A DNA stretch of 64,000 nt from Streptomyces sp. NBRC 109706 (GTDB lineage: Bacteria > Actinomycetota > Actinomycetes > Streptomycetales > Streptomycetaceae), in the NCBI RefSeq assembly GCF_000974485.1, contig NZ_BBOM01000010.1, forward strand, positions 248,001 to 312,000, read 5' to 3'. Position 1 is the first letter of the stretch. Each line of letters starts with the position of its first letter. Below, one piece after another: positions 30,359 through 37,789 of the stretch. The position numbers were made by a program, and so were the translations under genes. The notes beneath the pieces are model-generated. The model was not told the DNA's origin, made no database searches, and saw only the letters and a list, made by a program, of their open reading frames with translations.

Positions 30359-30921
30359 GGGCCAACCTCCGGCCAGCCCACCCTTTCCAGGCGTGCCCGT
30401 TGCGCCGCCGGCAGCTCAACCATCGGCACGCCGAGGTGTTCGAGGCCAGCAGCGCGCAGCCACCAGGCGTCGCACTGGTTGTCGTCGGTGAACTCGACCC
30501 CACCGCGCTTGTAGGCGGCGATCGCCATGGCCGCCTTGTCGCCGTTGCCGCGGCCGGTGGCAAACGCCTTGAGAGTGGCCGGGGTGATGACCGCGTAGGG
30601 GATGTCGAGCCGGCACAGCAGCGTCCGGACGGCGCCGTGGACCATACCGACGATCCCTGCCGCCTTCGCGTGGGTCGGCAGGTCCTCCAGCACTACGAGG
30701 TCCGGTCCGGGGCCGAGCGCCAGAGCGAGTTCGCCCCCGAGCGCGATCTGGACAGCCTCCTCGATCTGGAGGAGCCGGCGGTCACCGTCCCTGGTCTTGG
30801 TCTTCACGGTTCCGGTGGTGCCATCGCGGTAGGCGATACCCGTGGCGGTGAGCGACAGGTCGAGCCCGACAACCTGGGGCCGCCGGCCGGCGCCGGGGTC
30901 AGGGCTTGTGGTGGTGTGCAT
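30346..30921 (-). CDS. RuvC-like Holliday-junction resolvase
   Basis: 191 residues from ATG 30921 (AGGAGACC upstream). The RNase-H-fold acidic residues are in place: VVGLDLSLTATGIA (first Asp), LVVLEDLPTHAK (Glu), then KAFATGRGNGDKAAMAIAAY and FTDDNQCDAWWLRAAGLEHL (final Asp). Phage RuvC proteins resolve branched DNA made by recombination or replication. It belongs with the exonuclease at 33833 and the small genes between. The residues look functional. Confidence 0.85.
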   Translation of the reverse strand: MHTTTSPDPGAGRRPQVVGLDLSLTATGIAYRDGTTGTVKTKTRDGDRRLLQIEEAVQIALGGELALALGPGPDLVVLEDLPTHAKAAGIVGMVHGAVRTLLCRLDIPYAVITPATLKAFATGRGNGDKAAMAIAAYKRGGVEFTDDNQCDAWWLRAAGLEHLGVPMVELPAAQRARLERVGWPEVGPWRR

Positions 30922-31001
30922 GGGGTGTGTGGTCTCCTGGTTAGTGCGGCCCGCCACGCCCCCAGCGCGAATGGGGGCGGGGCGGGTTTCGCGCGTCGTG
31001 A

Positions 31002-31385
31002 TCACCGGCGGCGGTCAGTCGTATTGGCGGCCCACGCGGGCCGGGGAGGCTGCGGCGGCCCGGTCGCCACGAACGGCCGGTACACCGGCCTCGGCGGGGC
31101 GGGCAGCTCCGGCGGACGGCCGGCCGAGACCCGCAGCCGGGGGCCGTAATTGCCGGGGATGGGCGGGAGAGGCGCAACCCACCAGCCGGCGTCGATGAGC
31201 GCCCGCTCGACCGCTATGGCGTGCTGGCCGAACAGCAGGTGCAGCACCACGACCGCCCCGCCGTCACCGTCCCGCTCGTCGGCAACCGCCGACCGGATGC
31301 CCTCCGGGTATGGGTGCCCGGTGTGCCGCCCGATCGCGGCCTCCGCGATACGCCGCACCTCGGCCACGGCCTGGTCGTCATCCAC
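31002..31385 (-). CDS. Hypothetical protein
   Basis: 127 residues from a GTG start. VAEVRRIAEAAIGRHTGHPY and GGAVVVLHLLFGQHAIAVER suggest an alpha/beta domain; the C-terminal 40 residues are Pro-rich. Overlaps the 31378 gene by 8 bases. Confidence 0.55.
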   Translation of the reverse strand: MDDDQAVAEVRRIAEAAIGRHTGHPYPEGIRSAVADERDGDGGAVVVLHLLFGQHAIAVERALIDAGWWVAPLPPIPGNYGPRLRVSAGRPPELPAPPRPVYRPFVATGPPQPPRPAWAANTTDRRR

Positions 31386-31746
31386 GGCGCGCCTCCGGCA
31401 TCGACACGGTCAGCGTCGGCCCATCCGGATCGGGCTGCGTGATCTCCTGTGTGGTCTCCGCACGCCAGCAGCCACATCGCCCCCCACGGGACGGGTGAGC
31501 AGCCGTGGCGAGGTGACGCTCCAGCAGCTCCCGCGTCTCGTCCGGGCCCAGGCCCCAGTCCAGGCAGATGCCCGCCAGCCGGGCCCGAGGCCCGAGCTGC
31601 TGCTCGACCTCGGCCGGCGGGCGCACCCGCCGCCACACCGCGCGTACTCCGGCGGTGACGGCCATGCCCGTGGTGCCGAGGAGCACCGAGGTGCCCAGCA
31701 GCCACGGGCCGCCCCACACCACCACCATGGTGGTCAGGTCAGCCAC
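31378..31746 (-). CDS. Membrane-associated hypothetical protein
   Basis: 122 residues from GTG 31746 (GAGGTGAGG upstream); GTG 31755 is an alternative. One N-terminal hydrophobic stretch (MVVVWGGPWLLGTSVLLGTT) anchors a cytoplasmic part with a Cys pair (GGRCGCW). Confidence 0.55.
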   Translation of the reverse strand: MADLTTMVVVWGGPWLLGTSVLLGTTGMAVTAGVRAVWRRVRPPAEVEQQLGPRARLAGICLDWGLGPDETRELLERHLATAAHPSRGGRCGCWRAETTQEITQPDPDGPTLTVSMPEARRG

Positions 31747-31870
31747 GACCCTCACCTCGCGCGGCCAGTTCGTCAGCCAGCTCCTCCACAGGGCTGGTTG
31801 TGCGGCAGAGCGCGGCGGCGGGGAGCCCCGCCACCGCGACCAGCCACAACGTGATCGATGTCATCGTCAT
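31739..31870 (-). CDS. 43-residue membrane peptide
   Basis: ATG 31870 opens MTMTSITLWLVAVAGLPAAA and ends in an acidic helix (SPVEELADELAARGE). One transmembrane segment. Overlaps the next start. The 92 bases before it (31871-31962) hold nothing else I can support. Confidence 0.45.
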   Translation of the reverse strand: MTMTSITLWLVAVAGLPAAALCRTTSPVEELADELAARGEGRG

Positions 31871-31962
31871 CAGTGCTCCGGCAGTCGTGTTGGATGCCGC
31901 CGCCCCGGCCGGCCCGGCGCTGCATGGGGGGAGGGGCAGCGGCACGGCGGGGGCGGCGGCGG

Positions 31963-32190
31963 TCAGTTGGGAGACCCCTGGTGGGTCTCCATCGGGGGCG
32001 GCGTAAGCCGCACCCACTCCCGGACAGAACCGGCCTCAGGCTCAGGCTCAGGCGGAGGATCGGCAGCGAGGCGAACCAGTAGCCCCGGGCGCGGGGCGCG
32101 GCGGCGGCCAGTCGGCACCAGCCGCGCCCACCACGCCCACACCAGCACGACCGCGCACACCGCCAGCGCGACGGCCGCCACGACGGTCAC
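31963..32190 (-). CDS. Small single-pass membrane protein
   Basis: 75 residues; MTVVAAVALAVCAVVLVWAW is a signal anchor, followed by a basic then Pro/Glu-rich cytoplasmic or exported tail. Overlaps the 32187 gene stop by 4 bases. Confidence 0.55.
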   Translation of the reverse strand: MTVVAAVALAVCAVVLVWAWWARLVPTGRRRAPRPGLLVRLAADPPPEPEPEAGSVREWVRLTPPPMETHQGSPN

Positions 32191-32585
32191 CGGTCTCCCC
32201 TATCCCTCGGCGCGGGGAGCGCCAGCACCGACGTCAGCTGGGACGCCAGCACGGAGCATCGGCCACGCTCCCTGTGCATCCGCGCGTAGTAGTACGCCGC
32301 TCGTCGCCGCGCCGACTGCCACGCAGACCGATACCGAGCCGTCTGCGCGCGAGACACGCACCGTTCCATGCGCAGCGCGGCGATCAGCTCCAACTGGTGG
32401 TTCAGGTGGCGGTTAGCTCCCATGAGCCGGCTGTCCAGCTCCTTCAACTCGCGCGCCAAGTCGGCAGCGGACGCAGCCGCGGCCGCTGCACGCTGCTCTG
32501 CGGTACGCCGAGCCGCCCGCTCCCGGGCCACGACCGCACGCAAGGCCACGACCCGCCGCAGCAGACCGCGTCTCCTCCTACGCAT
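32187..32585 (-). CDS. Basic coiled-coil hypothetical protein
   Basis: 132 residues from ATG 32585. A strongly basic N-terminus (RRRRRGLLRRVVALRAVVAR) leads into a helical region (ADLARELKELDSRLMGANRH). Could bind nucleic acid. Overlaps the small gene upstream. Confidence 0.55.
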   Translation of the reverse strand: MRRRRRGLLRRVVALRAVVARERAARRTAEQRAAAAAASAADLARELKELDSRLMGANRHLNHQLELIAALRMERCVSRAQTARYRSAWQSARRRAAYYYARMHRERGRCSVLASQLTSVLALPAPRDRGDR

Positions 32586-32667
32586 CGGCAACCGCCTTCC
32601 CCACCGGGATCAGCGCCCGTTCCGTCCCCGGGTCGAAACCGACCATGGGACCCGTGTGCCGGGTCAC
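32578..32667 (-). CDS. 29-residue coupled ORF
   Basis: GTG 32667 overlaps the stop of the directionality factor gene (GTGA). The peptide VTRHTGPMVGFDPGTERALI has no known match. Its main support is coupling at both ends. Confidence 0.4.
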   Translation of the reverse strand: MTRHTGPMVGFDPGTERALIPVGKAVADA

Positions 32668-33833
32668 GCCCCGCCTCCCATCGCTGCCAGGAACGCAGCC
32701 AGCCGCTCCGGCCCAGCCTCGGCCGGAAGCAGCCCCTCGTTGAGGCGCGCGAACGCCGCCTCGGCCTGTCGCTCGGACAGGCCCCGCTCGGCAGCCCGAG
32801 TGAGGATGCTGCGCCACAGCCCTGCCGGCTCGTCATCCGGGACGATCTCCGCCTCAACGGGCGGCTCCTCTACCGCCGGGGGCGGGGCGGCGGTCGCGTC
32901 GCGCACGTCCTCCTCGAACTCCCGCTGCCGGCGGGCGGCGATCTCCGTCAGCTGTTGCGAGAGCGGGTCGGAGCCGTCGGCCGCACAGTGCCCGGCCGCA
33001 CGCGCCTCCCGCCACACATCGCGCACATCCTCGGCAGTCAGGCCGGCCTCGGCCCGCGCGGTGTAGTCCGGCCGGCTGGAGCGCGGCGCCTCCAGAGCGC
33101 GCGGCCCCGTGTCCCCACTGGGGTTGAGCGCAACAGAGGTGGGGATCGGCCCGGACAGCGCCTGGCGCGGCGTCAACCCGCGCACCTCAACGGCCACGAC
33201 AGGGAAACGCTTAGTCATGCCGCTGGCGACACGTTGACGCGGCTCGATCCGCAGCCGCACCGGCACCAGCCCTTTACCGCCGGTGCCAGCCAGCACCATG
33301 TCCACCGTCGACGGCCACTCACCCGAGGCATAGAACGAGTGGGTCTCGGCCCGCCACACCCCCACGTCGGGGAGGTCCGGCAGCACCACGCTGATCCGCG
33401 AGGTGACCGAGCACACCGTGCCCTTGGGCATCTGGTACCAGAACTCGCCGTGCTCGGCCTCGCACAGGCACGACCGGCGGGAGATCAACTCCCGTTGCCC
33501 GTCACACCGCCGCTGGCAGCCGCCCTTGGACCACATCTCGTTGTACTGAGACAACGGGTCCCCAGGGGGCAGCAGGGCATCGATCGCCTCCGCTTCGGTG
33601 ATGACCCGCCACTGCTCCGGCCCAGTGCCCTGCGGCTGCCACCGCTCAACGGTGCCGCCCCACTGCTCGGCGGCGGCCTGCACGTAGTGCTCGGCGTGCG
33701 AGGTCACCACCCACGTGCGGGACTTGACCGGGCGGGGCCGCTTGTTCGGGTCCTCGCTGGGCTGGCTGTAGCCGGTACGCAACCGGCCCAGCTCCCGGGC
33801 CGTGCGCTGCCGGGTGATGATGCGCGCCCCCAT
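32664..33833 (-). CDS. Gp3-like recombination directionality factor
   Basis: 389 residues from ATG 33833. The first 240 residues follow the phage Gp3-like family: an opening LGRLRTGYSQ, RPVKSRTWVVTSHAEHYVQA, GGTVERWQPQGTGPEQWRVI, DPLSQYNEMWSKGGCQRRCD, and SVVLPDLPDVGVWRAETHSF. In phages phiC31 and phiBT1, Gp3 binds the large serine integrase and switches it from integration to excision. The C-terminal 150 residues are extra and disordered or helical (EDVRDVWREARAAG, ERGLSERQAEAAF). The cognate integrase is at 37786. The pair would let the element excise. Confidence 0.8.
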   Translation of the reverse strand: MGARIITRQRTARELGRLRTGYSQPSEDPNKRPRPVKSRTWVVTSHAEHYVQAAAEQWGGTVERWQPQGTGPEQWRVITEAEAIDALLPPGDPLSQYNEMWSKGGCQRRCDGQRELISRRSCLCEAEHGEFWYQMPKGTVCSVTSRISVVLPDLPDVGVWRAETHSFYASGEWPSTVDMVLAGTGGKGLVPVRLRIEPRQRVASGMTKRFPVVAVEVRGLTPRQALSGPIPTSVALNPSGDTGPRALEAPRSSRPDYTARAEAGLTAEDVRDVWREARAAGHCAADGSDPLSQQLTEIAARRQREFEEDVRDATAAPPPAVEEPPVEAEIVPDDEPAGLWRSILTRAAERGLSERQAEAAFARLNEGLLPAEAGPERLAAFLAAMGGGA

Positions 33834-34681
33834 CAGGCGGCCCTCCCCGCACCGGCGTCGACCAGTTCCCGGGACTCGGCTGGCGGCGGCGTCAGCGCCT
33901 CGTAGGTGTTGCCGGCGCTGGCGTGCATCCACTTCGTGGTTTCCAGCGCGCCACGGAACGCCCGCCACGCCCGCCGGTCACCCGGCATCGGCACCAGCGC
34001 CCGCGACCGGCGCCGCAAGTTCAAGATCCCGGTGCGGGCCACGGCCGGCACCGCCATCTCGGAGTCGTCCGGCAGCAGCACGGTCTCGGCGTACCGCAGC
34101 GCGGCCAACTGCATGGCCTGCTCGGGGAAGACCTGCTTCGCCGGCCGCTTCGCCGACGTCTTGTAGTCGATCAACCACAACTCCAGCGACCAGCCAGGGC
34201 CTGTGGGCAGCCAGATCAGGCAGTCTCCCGTGCCGGCATAGCCCAACGCCCTGTGCAGGAACGTCATCTCGGCGGCCTCAATGTGCCGATCGAGATCGAC
34301 TCCCCAGGACTCCCACCAGCGCGCCAACTGCCGCGCGTACGGGTCCACCTCGGGATCCGGCGGGTACGGGGCGCCCAGCGCCATCATGTGCGCCCGGTGG
34401 TGGATGCGCGTACCCAGATCGGCCGCGCTCTCCCGTGCGTCCCGGTGCACCTTCTTGATGTCCTTCAGCAGCTCCGCGCGGTCCCGCAGCGCACGCCGCG
34501 CCACGGTCAGCCGGTTGTTCACGCAGTACTCGGCCGTGACCTTCACGGCCCACGGAGTGATCGCGTGCTTCGCGACCCCGGTGGACAGCACGTTGGTGAC
34601 GGACACCAGGTCCGGGCCGCCCTGCGGGTCCTCGTAGTAACGCCCGTTGTCGGTCTCCCGGGCCCACCTCGGATCGGTCAC
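33833..34681 (-). CDS. PD-(D/E)XK exonuclease (RecB/Cas4-like)
   Basis: 282 residues from GTG 34681, coupled at both ends. RWARETDNGRYYEDPQGG and LVSVTNVLSTGV begin the family; SAADLGTRIHHRAH gives the conserved His; YAGTGDCLIWLP and LWLIDYKTSAKRPAK carry the catalytic Asp and DxK; EQAMQLAALRYAET is the QxxxY-like helix. Such phage nucleases process DNA ends for recombination or replication. It has no Cys cluster, so it is not a Cas4. Confidence 0.8.
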   Translation of the reverse strand: MTDPRWARETDNGRYYEDPQGGPDLVSVTNVLSTGVAKHAITPWAVKVTAEYCVNNRLTVARRALRDRAELLKDIKKVHRDARESAADLGTRIHHRAHMMALGAPYPPDPEVDPYARQLARWWESWGVDLDRHIEAAEMTFLHRALGYAGTGDCLIWLPTGPGWSLELWLIDYKTSAKRPAKQVFPEQAMQLAALRYAETVLLPDDSEMAVPAVARTGILNLRRRSRALVPMPGDRRAWRAFRGALETTKWMHASAGNTYEALTPPPAESRELVDAGAGRAA

Positions 34682-34983
34682 CGTGCGCCTCCGGCGATCT
34701 CGTACCAGCACTCGCCATCAACACCAGGCCCGTGGCCGATCGCGAACCCGCGATCGGCTAGCGCCACCAGGTCCCGCTCGGCCTCGGCCGGATCGGTCAG
34801 CACCACACCATGGCCGGCGTACAGGGCACACACCCGCGCCCCGTCCCACCGACGGCCGTCCTCGGCCCGGACCATCGCACCGAGCAGCGTCACCTGGCGC
34901 ATCGTCAGCCCGGAGGTGATCCCGCCGGAGACAGCAGCGCCCCCGGTGACCTTCCTCCCCAGCGTGTCCCTCGTGCCGGTCAC
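34678..34983 (-). CDS. Hypothetical winged-helix-like protein
   Basis: 101 residues. SGLTMRQVTLLGAMVRAEDG and YAGHGVVLTDPAEAERDLVA resemble a small winged-helix fold, ending CWYEIAGG. Coupled (GTGA) to the exonuclease gene. Confidence 0.55.
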   Translation of the reverse strand: MTGTRDTLGRKVTGGAAVSGGITSGLTMRQVTLLGAMVRAEDGRRWDGARVCALYAGHGVVLTDPAEAERDLVALADRGFAIGHGPGVDGECWYEIAGGAR

Positions 34984-35342
34984 AGGCCGACCTCCTCACG
35001 ACGCGCACGCGCGTACTCCGGCGAGGCCATCTCCAGCAGAGCCCGCGTCGCCGCGTCCCTGCGCCGCCTCGGCCGCCCCTTGGCCTCCTCAGCAGCCCCT
35101 GCACCAGACAGGTTGGCCAGCTCGCTGGTGTGGTTGGCGACGATCCGCAGGCGATCCGTGACCGCGTGCGGGTCAGCCAGATACGCCACAGCCAGCCCCT
35201 GCACCAGCGACTCACGGTCACCCAACACCTCAGCGGCACGCCTCTCCGACCGCCCGCTACTCACACCGCGCAGCGCCAGCCAAAACGCGACCAGGGCAAC
35301 AATCGCGCCGAGGATCATCGCGATGGGCAGCCGTACCGTCAT
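34980..35342 (-). CDS. Single-pass membrane protein
   Basis: 120 residues; IAMILGAIVALVAFWLALRG is an N-terminal anchor, then a basic helical cytoplasmic domain (VLGDRESLVQGLAVAYLADP). Overlaps neighbours by 4 bases on both sides. Confidence 0.6.
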   Translation of the reverse strand: MTVRLPIAMILGAIVALVAFWLALRGVSSGRSERRAAEVLGDRESLVQGLAVAYLADPHAVTDRLRIVANHTSELANLSGAGAAEEAKGRPRRRRDAATRALLEMASPEYARARREEVGL

Positions 35343-36058
35343 GCCGCCACCCCCGGGCCAGCCGGAGGGATCGGCCGCCGCGCCTCAGCCATGAGGCTCC
35401 GCTCCTCCGGAGAGGCACACGCCGCCAGCTGGTCAGCCATGCGGCCCGGCTGCCACAGGCGGATCTCACCCGCGTCCAGGGAGTCGATCAGGCCATCCAT
35501 CTCCCGGGCCGGCCCGAACTCCGGCTCCACCAGCAGCCGCTCAAAAATCTCCCCGATCTCGTCCGGGGTGTCCACGTACGCCTCTGCGAGGGTGCGCAGT
35601 ACCCGCTCCATGTGCGCGGTGATATCCAACGCGGCCCCAACGGGCCGCCGATCCACATAGATCGGGGTGGGGACCGCGCCCAGCCTCATACGGGAGGCAC
35701 CCTCCAGCGCAGGGGGCACCGGGGCGTCGACCGGCGCCAGCGCGGCGACCCGGGCACGCAAGCGACGCCGATCGTCCCCGACGGGGATGGTGGTGTGGAG
35801 GGCCCACGTCTCAACGCCGTCCCACGGCGGGGAGATCGCCGGCGTGCCTCCCAGCGCGAGGGCCCACTCCGCCAGGTCATCCAGGGTGGCAACGGTCACG
35901 CCGACCTCGGTTGGGGTCGGGGTGATAGTGGAGTGCGGCAGTGGCATGTAGCCCAGCAGCGCATCCATCTCTCGCGCGTTCCGGTCGCGGGCAATGCCGC
36001 GCGCGACGGCCGGATCAGGCGGTGTCAGTGCCGCCGGGGGGACAGTAGGGTTGGGCAT
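35339..36058 (-). CDS. Hypothetical protein, first gene of the long leftward run
   Basis: 239 residues. TVATLDDLAEWALALGGTPA and WALHTTIPVGDDRRRLRARV suggest an alpha/beta fold; the C-terminal half is helical (TAHMERVLRTLAEAYVDTPD). No family recognised. An 85-base gap separates it from the zinc-ribbon gene upstream and contains a GC-rich hairpin (GGGCCGTCCCCCC and complement) that may be a terminator. Confidence 0.6.
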   Translation of the reverse strand: MPNPTVPPAALTPPDPAVARGIARDRNAREMDALLGYMPLPHSTITPTPTEVGVTVATLDDLAEWALALGGTPAISPPWDGVETWALHTTIPVGDDRRRLRARVAALAPVDAPVPPALEGASRMRLGAVPTPIYVDRRPVGAALDITAHMERVLRTLAEAYVDTPDEIGEIFERLLVEPEFGPAREMDGLIDSLDAGEIRLWQPGRMADQLAACASPEERSLMAEARRPIPPAGPGVAA

Positions 36059-36143
36059 AGCGCCTACCTCTCGTCATCGGTGTTCGGGGATGCAGGTGGG
36101 CCTGGGCCGTCCCCCCGTAGCGGGTAGGGGGCGGCCCCAGTCG

Positions 36144-36401
36144 TTATGCGGCGTTGGCTGCAGTCGAGTTGTGGCGTGTCAGGAGTGTCGCGACCAGTGC
36201 GATCTCCCGATCCGTCATGCGGCAGTCGGCGCAGTGCGTCGGGCTGGAGCGGTGCACACACTGCGCGGCCCACCCCGCCTGCCAGACCAACTCGACGTCG
36301 TCGAGACGACGGTGGTGCGCCCGGCCACGGCCACATGACCCGCAGGAACTGCGCTCATCGCCGTTCGATGCGCCGCAATCGCACGGCCACGCGGCGCTCA
36401 T
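36144..36401 (-). CDS. Zinc-ribbon protein
   Basis: 85 residues; CDCGASNGDERSSCGSCGRG is a double CxC/CxxC zinc ribbon, and CVHRSSPTHCADCRMTDREI a second cluster. ATG 36401 overlaps the XRE stop (ATGA), so it is co-translated with the regulator. Confidence 0.6.
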   Translation of the reverse strand: MSAAWPCDCGASNGDERSSCGSCGRGRAHHRRLDDVELVWQAGWAAQCVHRSSPTHCADCRMTDREIALVATLLTRHNSTAANAA

Positions 36402-36685
36402 CGCCGCGCATCCATAGTCAAAACCTCCAGCACTGGGGCCCCCTCTGCGGGCTCCTTGCGCTCCAGCAGCATCGGAGGGCACCCCAGGGCGCCGGCCAAG
36501 CGGGCGCGATTCTCCGGAGTGGCATTCCGCCGACCGTTCTCCATGTCCCTGACCAGGGAACACGCGATGCCAGCGCGGTCTGCGAGCTGCTGCTGCGTCA
36601 GCCCTGCGTGCTGTCGCGCCCACCGCAGCGCCTCCGGGTCGTGATCCAGCGGTGAACCCCGTTTGCGGTACTTACGCACGGTCAT
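36398..36685 (-). CDS. XRE-family regulator
   Basis: 95 residues from ATG 36685. RWARQHAGLTQQQLADRAGI and ACSLVRDMENGRRNATPENR are a complete Cro/C1-type helix-turn-helix. It faces the gene at 36871 across an operator region with repeated TGCGCGCA sites and is probably one of two regulators of the integration module. Confidence 0.85.
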   Translation of the reverse strand: MTVRKYRKRGSPLDHDPEALRWARQHAGLTQQQLADRAGIACSLVRDMENGRRNATPENRARLAGALGCPPMLLERKEPAEGAPVLEVLTMDARR

Positions 36686-36704
36686 GCCGGTAACGGTAGC
36701 GCCG

Positions 36705-36748
36705 CACTGCGCGCAGTGCAACTCGAGTGCGCGCAGAAGTGCGCGCAG
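36705..36748. promoter_or_regulatory. Three TGCGCGCA operator sites
   Basis: A perfect 14-bp palindrome CACTGCGCGCAGTG (36705-36718) is followed by two direct GTGCGCGCAG boxes at 36727 and 36739, 12 bases apart. They lie in the gap between divergent regulator genes and are likely binding sites of the XRE protein or of the 36871 product. Confidence 0.7.
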
Positions 36749-36870
36749 CTCCTATTTGTGACATTCACCGTGGCACCTCGGGGCGACTCACGCGCACGCA
36801 GATGCCCTCTGACCTGGCCAATCTCCGCTACAGGTGGATTCAATGTGCCACGGTATGGAATGGTGACCGC

Positions 36871-37458
36871 ATGAGTGAACGCCCACCGCAGCGCCCAGAG
36901 GGCGCCCTTATCGAGACGGCACAAAGGAGTCTGCGCATCCAAGTCAAGGACGCCGCCCAAGCGGCCGGCATCTCTCTGAGTCACTGGCGCCAAATCGTCA
37001 CCGGCTGCCAAGCGATCAAGGGCGGCTACAAAAGCGTGCGAGCACCCGACGGGACCCTCGCCAAAATGGCCAACGCGGTCGGCGTCACCCCCGAAGAGCT
37101 GGAGTCGGCCGGCCGCGCGGGCGCCGCATCTGCGCTCCGCGCCATCAAGGACGGCCTGACCAGGCCACCCGGACCACCGAGCGCGGCCACACCAACCGCG
37201 AGCGACATCCCCCCACCACCCGATGAGGTCGTCTTCAGCCATCCGGTCGAGCTGGAAATCTGGCGCCAGCACGCCACAACCCCCGCAGAGCGCGCCGACT
37301 ACATCGCCACCGTGCGCGTGCGTCGAGTCGCCACAGAGCTACGCCAAGAGAATCGGCAACTGCGCGCAGAAGTGCGCGAACTGCGAGCGCAACTAGAACA
37401 GCTACAGCACCAGAATGAATCGACCTCTGCCATCGCAACCCCCAGAGGCTCCCAGTAA
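36871..37458 (+). CDS. HTH regulator with C-terminal coiled coil
   Basis: 195 residues from ATG 36871. TAQRSLRIQVKDAAQAAGIS, LSHWRQIVTGCQAIKGGYKS and LAKMANAVGVTPEELESAGR form an XRE-like HTH domain; the C-terminal 45 residues are a leucine-zipper-like coiled coil (QENRQLRAEVRELRAQLEQL). It may dimerise on the repeated boxes upstream. Transcribed towards the integrase, separated from it by the 37535 gene. Confidence 0.7.
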   Translation: MSERPPQRPEGALIETAQRSLRIQVKDAAQAAGISLSHWRQIVTGCQAIKGGYKSVRAPDGTLAKMANAVGVTPEELESAGRAGAASALRAIKDGLTRPPGPPSAATPTASDIPPPPDEVVFSHPVELEIWRQHATTPAERADYIATVRVRRVATELRQENRQLRAEVRELRAQLEQLQHQNESTSAIATPRGSQ

Positions 37459-37534
37459 CAAAACGATCACATCGGAAGCACTTTCGATTCGCAGGATGCG
37501 CCCCCCGTGACAGTGTGACCACGGAGGGACATGT

Positions 37535-37789
37535 ATGCCACAAATAGTGCTACTCGCAGTCAGCGCCACCGCCATCGTCATCGCCAGCGCGGCCCTGGTC
37601 TACGCGCGCCACATCCGCCGCGCCATACAGACGCAACTGAACGCCCTACACCTCGACATCGCCCACCTACGCGGCATCCTCATCCAGCACGAACGCAACA
37701 CACAGCCCAACCCGGAAGAGCGCACACTCCGCCTCATACGCCCCCCCGACTCCCCGCCAATACCCCGCCAACGCGGACGCCCCCGCTAG
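37535..37789 (+). CDS. Small membrane protein
   Basis: 84 residues from ATG 37535 (GGAGGGAC upstream). VLLAVSATAIVIASAALVYA anchors it; a short helical, then Pro/Arg-rich tail follows. Its end overlaps the convergent integrase stop by 4 bases. Function unknown. Confidence 0.6.
   Translation: MPQIVLLAVSATAIVIASAALVYARHIRRAIQTQLNALHLDIAHLRGILIQHERNTQPNPEERTLRLIRPPDSPPIPRQRGRPR

Noticed and set aside
33833..34681. Cas4 to complete the CRISPR-like module
   Set aside because: It has the PD-(D/E)XK core but no iron-sulfur cysteines and sits with phage recombination genes on the other strand.
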